From JADGRA01 sp052143535 (GTDB lineage: Bacteria > Myxococcota > Myxococcia > Myxococcales > Myxococcaceae), in NCBI GenBank assembly GCA_052143535.1, contig JBKQSS010000050.1, forward strand, positions 62,001 through 126,000: a stretch of DNA of 64,000 nucleotides, given 5' to 3'. The notes beneath the pieces are model-generated. The model ran no database searches and was not told where the DNA came from. It saw only the letters and a program-made list of their open reading frames with translations. The position numbers and the translations under genes are program-made. This document shows, in pieces, positions 57,708 to 64,000 of the stretch. How positions within the stretch are numbered: position 1 is the first letter of the stretch; each line of letters starts with the position of its first letter.

Positions 57708-58256
57708 ATGCCGACTGCCGCCACCACCACAGAGTGGGAATTGGATTCTGCCCACAGCGCCGCCCATTTCAGCGTCAAGCACTTGATGGTTTCCACCGTC
57801 CGCGGCCAATTCAAGACCGTGACCGGAACCGTCACGCTGGACGAGGCGGACCTCACACGCTCGCGCGTCGAAGTGGAGGTGGACGCCGCCTCCATCGACA
57901 CGAGAGAACCAAAGCGGGACGCGCACCTGAAGTCGCCTGACTTTTTCGACGTCGAGAAGTTTCCGAAGCTCAGCTTCCGCTCGACTCGAATCGAGCGCGC
58001 GGGTGACGAATTCAAGGTCACCGGTGACCTGACGATGCACGGCGTCACCCGTCCAGTCAGCCTCACCGTCGATTCCCTTTCCGCCGCGACCAAGAGCCCC
58101 TTTGGACGGGTGGTGAGGGGCCTTTCTGCGACCGGGAAGCTCAACCGCAAGGACTGGGGGCTGGGCTGGAACGCCCCCCTCGAGACGGGCGGCGTGCTGG
58201 TCGGTGAAGAGGTCAAGCTTCAAATCGACGCCGAGCTTGCCAAAAAGCAGGCGTAG
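57708..58256 (+). CDS. YceI family protein
   Basis: A 182-residue YceI lipocalin-like protein (WELDSAHSAAHFSVKHLMVS, then GQFKTVTGTVTLDEADLTRS, then KSPDFFDVEKFPKLSFRSTR). The fold binds isoprenoid chains such as polyprenols or quinones. It has no signal peptide, so it is probably cytoplasmic, unlike periplasmic E. coli YceI and the YceI-cytochrome fusion at 25586. AGGAG lies seven to nine bases before ATG 57708. It is convergent with the ClC gene. Confidence 0.92.
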   Translation: MPTAATTTEWELDSAHSAAHFSVKHLMVSTVRGQFKTVTGTVTLDEADLTRSRVEVEVDAASIDTREPKRDAHLKSPDFFDVEKFPKLSFRSTRIERAGDEFKVTGDLTMHGVTRPVSLTVDSLSAATKSPFGRVVRGLSATGKLNRKDWGLGWNAPLETGGVLVGEEVKLQIDAELAKKQA

Positions 58257-58278
58257 GGAAGCCCGGGTGTCGCCTCAG

Positions 58279-60558
58279 CTAAAGCCGGGGAGCTCGCCCG
58301 GAGGCGCGCTTTGCAGAAGTCGCCCTCAGCTCGGCGGCGTACCAATCCAAAAGCACCGCAGCGACCGCCGCTCGCGTGACGATGCCCACAGGGGGTCGCA
58401 CGCCAGGCGCTTTGACCAGTACCGCGTCCAGTCTGCCCTCGGAGAGCTGTCGGACGAGGTCCGAAAGCTCCGCGTCCGGGTGCACCACTGGCACCTTGTG
58501 CGCCACATCAGCGGCGATGAGCACACTTTGCAGGTGCTCGTCGTGTCCGAAGTCGCGCACCTCCTCGAGGAAGACGACGCCGTCCCCTGCCTCGCCGCCG
58601 TCCACGACCAGCGCTTTGTCAGCCGATTCATTGAGCTGCTCGATGAGCGTCTCGAGGCTGGTAGCGCTCGAGATGAGCTGCGCCGGGGCCATTAGCTGGT
58701 GAGCGCGAAGGGACAAACTTGGGGAGTTGGAGAGACTCACCGTCCGGGCCGCCGACGAGTCGGCGGGCGGGGGCACGGTGCGCGCATGCGCCCGCACGAA
58801 ATCGCTAATGGCGAGCATCCCCACCGGTCGCGCGCTCTCGGTTTTGTCCAACACCACGGACTGTCGCACGCCGGCATCGTTCATCCGCACCACTGCTCGG
58901 ATGAGCGGCGCCTCCGCCAGCACAGTGTGGGCGGGCTCCACGAGTGGCGCGAGTGGGGCTCCCTCGTCTCCGCCGGCTGCAGCCGAGCGCAACCGTGCTG
59001 TGCGGACCACGCCGGCCAGGCCTCCCGCTTCGTCTAGCACTGGAACGAGGGCGAATTTGGCATCCCGGACAATCCCGAGCGCCTCGCGAACGGTCTGTCG
59101 CGCTTGGACACTCACCACGGGCGCGCTCATCGCGTCGGCCGCGGTCAGTTGTTCGAGGGGGTTGACCCGCGGAGTCGCGTGGGGGAGCACGACGCCGTCC
59201 TGCTCGAGCAGGGCGTCGTAGACGGGCGTCGGACGCCACCGGCGCGTCAAAGCGTAGGACGTCATATTGGCGAGCATGAGCGGCAGCACCAGTCCGTAGC
59301 CGCCGGTCATCTCGAAGATGATGAGGACAGAGGTGATGGGTGCGCGAATGACGCCCGCGAAGACGGCCCCCATGCCCACCAGCGCGAAGGCGCCCAGCTG
59401 GCGCTGCTCATGGTGCAAGGCAGCCACATCGAGGTAGCCGACTGCTCCGCCGAGCATTGCCCCGACAAACAGGGCAGGCGCAAAAATGCCACCGGCCCCC
59501 CCGCTTGAGTAGGAGAAGACGGTCGCCACGCCCTTCACGACGCAGAGCGCGAGCAGAACCTTAAGAGCGAGTCCTCCCGCCAAGGCTTGGCCTAGCGTCT
59601 GGTAGCCTCCTCCGGTCACTCCTCGGACGCCCAGGAAGTGCAGCGTCCCGACCGCCAGCAGCCCGGTAACCAGGCCGCCAACGGCGGGGTGGGCCCATGC
59701 CGGGACCAGCTTGAAGCCTCGGAACCAGAGGCGAAGTCTCAGAAGACCATCGGTAAATGCGATGGAGGCGCCGGCTGCCGCGAGACCGAGGACGCCGTAG
59801 AAGACGAGAGAAGAGGGATGGTCCAGGGCATAGGGCTGGTCCACCTCGATGACCGGGTGGGTGCCCAGCACGCTTCGCTCGATGACGGCCGCCAATGCCG
59901 CTGCGATGACAACGCCTGAGAGGACGGTCTGGTCAAGTGACCCAACAATCTCCTCAATGGTGAAGGTCACGGCGGCGATGGGCGCATTGAAAGCCGCGGC
60001 AATGCCGGCGGCGACCGCGACCGGGGTGAGACGGCGCGCACTCTTCGGGGGAAGCGACGTCAGCCGAGCGAGCAGGCTGGTGGCGCCGGCGCAGATTTGA
60101 ACGGTTGGTCCTTCGCGTCCAAGCGAAGCGCCAGAGCCAATCTGCACTGCCCCGATGAAAAATTTCCCGAGCGCGTCCCGGAAGCGAACTCTCCCGCCCT
60201 CATAAGCATAGGCCTGCTTGACCTGCGGGATGCCGGAGCCCCGTGCTCCGGGCACCACCCAGGTGAGAAGGGCTCCGGCCACCAGGCCACCGAGCGTGGG
60301 AGAGGCAATCGTCCAGGCAATCCAGCTCGGGCCCGCTGAATTCATCGCGCGGTCAATCAGCAGGTGCTCCGCCGCTCGTATCGAGAGGTGGAAAGCCACG
60401 GCGACAAGGCCACAAACGACGCCGACCGCAAGCGTCAGCGCGAAGAGGTGCTGTGACTCGTTCGGCAGGTACTTGCGGAAAACGGCCCGCACTCGTCGGA
60501 AGAGCGCGGCCGAGTCCTGACGTGCCCACCGGGCAAATGACTGCAACTTGCCAATCAT
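58279..60558 (-). CDS. ClC-family chloride channel/antiporter with four predicted CBS repeats
   Basis: A 759-residue ClC protein. The membrane part (about 35-460) has the anion-site motifs GSGIPQ at 107-112, GREGPTVQ with the gating Glu149, and GGAGGIFAPALFVGAMLG near residue 375. The C-terminal 280 residues hold two CBS pairs: AADAMSAPVVSVQARQTVRE to VGMLAISDFVRA, then AHQLMAPAQLISSATSLETL to VGIVTRAAVAAVLL. Most ClC proteins have none or one pair. The CBS domains probably bind adenine nucleotides and control the pore. ATG 60558 was chosen because the longer frame before it is not homologous. It is divergent from cytochrome c across 215 bases. Confidence 0.9.
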   Translation of the reverse strand: MIGKLQSFARWARQDSAALFRRVRAVFRKYLPNESQHLFALTLAVGVVCGLVAVAFHLSIRAAEHLLIDRAMNSAGPSWIAWTIASPTLGGLVAGALLTWVVPGARGSGIPQVKQAYAYEGGRVRFRDALGKFFIGAVQIGSGASLGREGPTVQICAGATSLLARLTSLPPKSARRLTPVAVAAGIAAAFNAPIAAVTFTIEEIVGSLDQTVLSGVVIAAALAAVIERSVLGTHPVIEVDQPYALDHPSSLVFYGVLGLAAAGASIAFTDGLLRLRLWFRGFKLVPAWAHPAVGGLVTGLLAVGTLHFLGVRGVTGGGYQTLGQALAGGLALKVLLALCVVKGVATVFSYSSGGAGGIFAPALFVGAMLGGAVGYLDVAALHHEQRQLGAFALVGMGAVFAGVIRAPITSVLIIFEMTGGYGLVLPLMLANMTSYALTRRWRPTPVYDALLEQDGVVLPHATPRVNPLEQLTAADAMSAPVVSVQARQTVREALGIVRDAKFALVPVLDEAGGLAGVVRTARLRSAAAGGDEGAPLAPLVEPAHTVLAEAPLIRAVVRMNDAGVRQSVVLDKTESARPVGMLAISDFVRAHARTVPPPADSSAARTVSLSNSPSLSLRAHQLMAPAQLISSATSLETLIEQLNESADKALVVDGGEAGDGVVFLEEVRDFGHDEHLQSVLIAADVAHKVPVVHPDAELSDLVRQLSEGRLDAVLVKAPGVRPPVGIVTRAAVAAVLLDWYAAELRATSAKRASGRAPRL

Positions 60559-60773
60559 CGTCGCTTCGGGACCGCGGTCAACCGGGGGAAAGTCTGGTCT
60601 CTGCGCTGCGCGATGAGCTCCTGAGTCGATGCCATCAGGACCAATCCTAACCCATGGGCTCGGGCCTGCTTGCGTGACGCGGGGGGCACAACCGTGCCCC
60701 CGACGACGGCTGCCGCTTGAAGTCCACGCAAAGTACTCGTAAGCCAGGAGCCCCAAGCCATGAGGGAGGAGAC

Positions 60774-61154
60774 ATGTCGCCTTTTCGCGCCTCAATCGCC
60801 GCCACCGTCCTTTGTCTCGCGGCTGCTCACCCCGCCGCGGCGCAGCAGAAGGGCACGACGAATGCAGGGCAAACCGTATACGACCGCGACTGCGCCACCT
60901 GTCATGGGCCGACGGGGAAGGGCGACGGCGAGCAAGCCACCTACATCACGCCGACGCCCCAGGACTTCACCACCGGCGTCCTAGATAAGCGCACCGACGC
61001 CTACCTGACAGCGGTCATCTCGAAGGGTGGATTGGCAAGCGGGCTCGCCGAGTCAATGCCGGCATTCCCCAAGCTTTCCAAGTCGGACCTTCAAGCAGTC
61101 GTCGCCTACCTCCGGCAGCTCAGCAAGGGCCCGAGCGGGCAAAAAGCGAAATAA
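60774..61154 (+). CDS. Class I c-type cytochrome
   Basis: A 126-residue exported monohaem cytochrome. The signal peptide is about residues 1-23 (ending AHPAAA). The haem site is CATCH at 40-44, and the distal ligand is probably Met95 in AESMPAFPKLS; PTGKGDGEQ after the haem motif is typical of cytochrome c class I/cbb3-like proteins. It carries electrons in the periplasm; the partner is unknown. ATG 60774 with a strong GGGAGG upstream was chosen over an earlier in-frame ATG. It is convergent with the SRPBCC remnant. Confidence 0.9.
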   Translation: MSPFRASIAATVLCLAAAHPAAAQQKGTTNAGQTVYDRDCATCHGPTGKGDGEQATYITPTPQDFTTGVLDKRTDAYLTAVISKGGLASGLAESMPAFPKLSKSDLQAVVAYLRQLSKGPSGQKAK

Positions 61155-61241
61155 CGGACGAAGAGCGCCACTTCGGTTTTCCCTGTCCACTCTCCGCTGC
61201 TCGCAGGCCCCCCCCGCCACGTCGTCGCGAGGCGTTGCGAT

Positions 61242-61520
61242 TCAGCGCGGCTTCGGTCCAGCGGAGAGCAAGCGCTCGAGCGCGGCAAAACTTTGATTGA
61301 GTCCGTCCTCCATCCCTCGCATCATCTCGTCTCTGTCCTCGGTCGTGTGGAACAGAGAAATGATGATGATGACTTTGGTGCGGCCGCCACCAAAGTCCTC
61401 CAGCGTCAGCGCTTCGACCGCGACATGGCCGGGAATGCCGTCCCACTCGAAGGTGCGAACGAGGCGCTCCGGCGGCCTCACTTCGCGATGGCGGCCCTCG
61501 AAGCCGTGCCTGCCGTTCGT
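61242..61520 (-). pseudogene. SRPBCC (AHSA1-type) remnant lacking its N-terminal half
   Basis: The reverse frame encodes the C-terminal half of an AHSA1-like protein: GRHGFEGRHREVRPPERLVR, then TFEWDGIPGHVAVEALTLED, then HTTEDRDEMMRGMEDGLNQS. Homologues are about 140-160 residues; here only about 93 codons remain. Upstream in the same frame are TGA at 61521-61523 and TAG at 61530-61532, the latter being the stop of the FAD oxidoreductase gene. The missing half was therefore lost by deletion into, or decay next to, that gene. A short protein from GTG 61481 could still be made but would lack half the fold. Confidence 0.75.
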
Positions 61521-61529
61521 TCAGTATTC

Positions 61530-62801
61530 CTACTCCCCTCGGCAGCGGCGCGTCCTGCGGTCGCACTCTTGCCAGGGCGCAGCCGGAGGACTGTCGAGTT
61601 GGCTGCCGATGACGGGCTTAGCCCCCAGTCCGGCAGAGGCCAGCCGAGAATAGGCGGCCGGGGCCTCTTGCGAGGCTGTTCCGGTGAGAGCCGAGCCAAG
61701 CAGGCGCTGGATGAGATGCTGCCCCAAGCGGCTGTGGTACGCCCGCGCCAGCCGGTCCAGACCGCGCGACGCCACCAGCGCTCTCACCAGGTGGCCTGAG
61801 GCAAATCCAGCTGTGAAACGCCGACGGTGCTGCCAGACGTAGTGCCGCCAAGCCGACGGTTCCGACCGTTGAGCCAGCACCACCGCCGAAACCGCTTCGG
61901 CTGCGAAGAGACCGCTCTGCATCGCCTGCGAAATGCCCTCGCCGGTGGCGTTGTGTGTCACGCGCGCCGCCTCACCGACCCAGAGAGCCCCGGGCGCCGC
62001 ACACTGCGACACCCAGGTGCTGAAGACGATGGGATGTCCCTTCAGCCTTCCCACCGGGCGGGCGTCGCGGAGCATCTCTCGGTAGTGGTCGCGTAGGAAG
62101 CACTCGAAGAGCTTACGGAGGTCCCGCCCTGCGCGCCGCCCATGCGCATCCTGTCCATCGACGCAGATGCCAATGTTTACCCGGGTGGTCGTCTCTGGGA
62201 ACATCCATCCGTAGAGCGGGGCCAGGTTGCGGTCGTAGACCATGTCCAGGCGTCGATGGGGGAGGCTTCCCCCCTCCCACCAGCCCATTAGCGTGGAGAT
62301 GAAACGCTTGGGCCGGCGGTCCGGTGAGAAAATGGAGTGGGCGCCGTCCGCGCACAGGACGAACGAGGCCCGGAGTTCCTCCCCCTCGAAGCTGCGAACG
62401 CCGACCACCCGTCCTCCTCGTTCGCAGAGGAGTTCCGAAGCGCGAAACCCCGGCTGGAACCTCACGCCCAGCTCGCGCGCTCGCTCCACCAGCAGCTGGT
62501 CGAAATCCCTCCGGAGCAAAATCACCACCGCCGAGTTACCCGGCAACACCAGCTCCTCCCCGCCAGGTGTGACGAGTCGCACCCAGTCGATGGCGTTGGC
62601 TCTCGCCCGCACCTTCTCGCCGATGCCCAGCGATTCAGCGAGGTGGAGCGCTGCTGGCGAGAGGCCGGAGCCGCAGGTTTTGTCGCGGGGGAACCGGTCT
62701 CTGTCCACCAGGAGGACGTCGGTCACGCCTCGCTGGGCGAGCGCCACGGCGGCCGACGCGCCCGCCGGGCCAGCGCCGATGATGAGCACACGGGAGTCCA
62801 T
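61530..62801 (-). CDS. FAD-dependent oxidoreductase (geranylgeranyl-reductase/PHBH-like family)
   Basis: A 423-residue flavoprotein. The FAD motif is VLIIGAGPAGASAAVAL at residues 5-21, with DRDRFPRDKTCGSGLSP (the family CxxG element), the second FAD block VLCADGAHSIFS and WVGEAARVTHNATGEGISQA (the GD-like motif, here GEA). It resembles geranylgeranyl reductases and related hydroxylases acting on lipid or polyketide substrates. AGGAG precedes ATG 62801 by six bases. The last 20 or so residues (ending CDRRTRRCRGE) look non-native and run in frame into the SRPBCC remnant, so the C-terminus may be altered by that rearrangement. Confidence 0.85.
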   Translation of the reverse strand: MDSRVLIIGAGPAGASAAVALAQRGVTDVLLVDRDRFPRDKTCGSGLSPAALHLAESLGIGEKVRARANAIDWVRLVTPGGEELVLPGNSAVVILLRRDFDQLLVERARELGVRFQPGFRASELLCERGGRVVGVRSFEGEELRASFVLCADGAHSIFSPDRRPKRFISTLMGWWEGGSLPHRRLDMVYDRNLAPLYGWMFPETTTRVNIGICVDGQDAHGRRAGRDLRKLFECFLRDHYREMLRDARPVGRLKGHPIVFSTWVSQCAAPGALWVGEAARVTHNATGEGISQAMQSGLFAAEAVSAVVLAQRSEPSAWRHYVWQHRRRFTAGFASGHLVRALVASRGLDRLARAYHSRLGQHLIQRLLGSALTGTASQEAPAAYSRLASAGLGAKPVIGSQLDSPPAAPWQECDRRTRRCRGE

Positions 62802-62972
62802 CCCACACTCCTGGTCGCTCCCCCGGCCCAGGGGCGATTACCCGCGAGTCTACAGCGCTGGACGCCCCGCGTCCTCTCAGGGCTTCCTGCTGGCACCTTC
62901 TCGGGTAAGCCCCAACCAAGCGTGAATTTCTGCACGCCGTGGACGACCAACCTGAGGAGGGGTCCCGAGGCG

Positions 62973-64000
62973 ATGAGGACGCTCAAGGGGGTACTTGCTC
63001 GTGCCGCCAGTCGGGTCTCCCGGGCGTCGCCCGCCTTGTTGCTGCTTCTCCTCGACGCCCTCGCCACCGGTTCAGTTTGGGCGCAGAGCCAAGGGGTCGG
63101 CACACTGACGGGAACGGTGGTCGACGGCTCGACGAAGGCGCCGGTTGCCGATGTCGTGGTGACCGCGAATTCGCCCCAGCTGCAGGGTGAGCAGGTGGCA
63201 GTCACGGACGCGTCTGGCACTTACCGCATTCCCCAGTTGCCTCCGGGCACTTATACCCTTCGGTTCGAGAGGGAGAATTACGCGCCCTACCTGCGAGGAG
63301 GCGTCGCCCTCGATGCCGACCAGACCCTGCGCGTCAACGTCCAGCTTCTGGTCGGCACCCCGCCCACGCAGGCAGCCATGCCGGTGGAACGGCCGCCAGT
63401 CATCGACGTCGGCTCGACCCAGACCGGCCTTACCGTCACCAGCACCTTCTCCCAGAACATCCCCATTTCGCCCGCCGAGGCAGGCAACGGCGGCGTCCGG
63501 AGCTTCTCTGGTCTGGCCCTGGCTGCTCCCTCGGTGCAGACGGACCTCTTCGGCATTTCCATCTCGGGCACGACTTCTCCAGAGAACGCCTACCTCATCG
63601 ACGGTTTGAGCTTCTCGGATGTCGGTTTCGGAGTCAGCAACAAGAGCTACATCACCGGCGGTGGCAGCAATACCGCTGGCAGCGACTTCTCGGTGGAATT
63701 CGTGGACCAGATGAACGTCCTCACCGGCGGCTACATGCCAGAGTATGGGCGAACCACTGGCGGCGTGCTCTCGGTCACCACCAAGAGCGGTGGTAACGAA
63801 TTTCACGGTCGGTCTTCGCCACCTGGACGCCAGGGTTCATGGCGCAGACTGGCACCGCGGTCACCAGCTCGACCACCATCTTCAAGGTGTCCACGCAGCT
63901 CTACAACGCCTGGGACCTGGGCGCCACGCTGGGCGGCTACATCATCAAGGACAAGTTGTGGTTCTTCGTCGGCTTCGACCCGTCGCAGTACACGTCGCAA
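62973..64000 (+). CDS. TonB-dependent receptor with carboxypeptidase-like regulatory domain, 5' part, apparent frameshift
   Basis: A signal peptide (ALLLLLLDALATGSVWAQ) is followed by a carboxypeptidase-regulatory-like beta-sandwich (VGTLTGTVVDGSTKAPVADV, then SGTYRIPQLPPGTYTLRFER) and the start of a TonB plug (SPENAYLIDGLSFSDVGFGV, then EYGRTTGGVLSVTTKSGGNE). After FHG at about 63809 the coding signal moves to the -1 frame (VFATWTPGFMAQTGTAVTSS, then KDKLWFFVGFDPSQYTSQ at the window end). One base is missing from the codons for Gly-Ser. The original frame also stays open to the end but with abnormal codon use. Either the gene is a recent pseudogene or the sequence has an error. It is a substrate-uptake receptor of the outer membrane; ligand unknown. 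Confidence 0.85.
   Translation, partial: MRTLKGVLARAASRVSRASPALLLLLLDALATGSVWAQSQGVGTLTGTVVDGSTKAPVADVVVTANSPQLQGEQVAVTDASGTYRIPQLPPGTYTLRFERENYAPYLRGGVALDADQTLRVNVQLLVGTPPTQAAMPVERPPVIDVGSTQTGLTVTSTFSQNIPISPAEAGNGGVRSFSGLALAAPSVQTDLFGISISGTTSPENAYLIDGLSFSDVGFGVSNKSYITGGGSNTAGSDFSVEFVDQMNVLTGGYMPEYGRTTGGVLSVTTKSGGNEFHGRSSPPGRQGSWRRLAPRSPARPPSSRCPRSSTTPGTWAPRWAATSSRTSCGSSSASTRRSTRR

Noticed and set aside
60590..60680. Further GG-N10-GC matches upstream of the cytochrome c gene
   Set aside because: They lack TGGC or TTGC context and lie 100 bases or more from the start codon. Such minimal matches are expected by chance at this GC content.
1..64000. tRNA or rRNA genes, CRISPR arrays, insertion sequences, phage or origin signatures
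   Set aside because: Both strands were read for tRNA T-arm/CCA patterns, spaced direct repeats, transposase motifs and terminal inverted repeats; none was found. A covariance search could still reveal a small RNA.

Overview
This 64 kb window is GC-rich chromosomal DNA, almost certainly from a myxobacterium or close relative (Myxococcota). The pointers are a very high G or C frequency at third codon positions, a eukaryotic-type Ser/Thr kinase with an RDD tail, an NtrC-type sigma-54 activator, several lipoproteins and beta-barrel outer-membrane proteins, DUF885 and M64 peptidases, and a TonB receptor with a carboxypeptidase-like regulatory N-terminus. This is inferred from gene content, not from a marker gene. 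I see no rRNA, tRNA, CRISPR array, phage or insertion sequence. About 60 protein genes are supported.

Layout. 1-3.7 kb: the end of a soluble transhydrogenase (sthA), a TauE/SafE permease, a GC-rich gap with one small reverse ORF, glpD and an NTF2-like protein. 3.9-8.2 kb: a tightly packed reverse operon of DUF885 peptidase-like lipoprotein, DoxX, ACT-domain protein, M64 peptidase and CrcB fluoride channel. 8.3-11.2 kb: an SDR, a lipoprotein, a quinone-oxidoreductase-like enzyme and a monothiol DsbA-like protein. 11.4-22.2 kb: a complete potassium-uptake locus (small ORF, kdpF, A, B, C) followed by a KdpD cut down to its sensor/Usp half, a separate HAMP-PAS histidine kinase, and, convergently, an NtrC-type activator; a beta-barrel porin gene sits just upstream. 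Both the kdp operon and the porin have good -24/-12 sigma-54 promoters, and CTGCA-N-TGCAG-type dyads lie at enhancer distance. The locus therefore reads as one sigma-54-driven K+ regulon spanning both membranes, unlike the classical KdpDE/sigma-70 arrangement. 22.7-29.7 kb: a small membrane protein, an FAD/NAD enzyme coupled to ilvE, an operon of truncated-haemoglobin lipoprotein, Ser/Thr kinase and YceI-dihaem cytochrome fusion, and aqpZ.

30-35.6 kb: a heavy-metal RND efflux operon (TolC, adaptor, pump) with a candidate sigma-54 promoter. 35.7-47.5 kb: small accessory genes, including an AAC(6')-like acetyltransferase, SRPBCC proteins, hemerythrin, an epimerase coupled to a three-cluster CDGSH protein, a TetR regulator with an operator between -35 and -10, an alpha/beta hydrolase, a protein whose start lies in an 8-bp tandem repeat, pirin, outer-membrane and Ala-rich stress-like proteins, a PAP2 phosphatase, a catalytically degenerate SDR and a multi-spanning membrane protein. 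47.6-50.2 kb: an IorA/IorB-type molybdenum hydroxylase with a Tat signal. 50.4-55.8 kb: a VOC protein, then MarR and an EmrA-TolC-EmrB drug exporter. 55.9-64 kb: M28 peptidase, YceI, a ClC transporter with four predicted CBS repeats, cytochrome c, a decayed SRPBCC gene in frame behind an FAD oxidoreductase, and the 5' part of a TonB receptor with an apparent single-base frameshift.

Tight gene overlaps (ATGA, GTGA, TGATG) recur throughout and were used to fix many starts.
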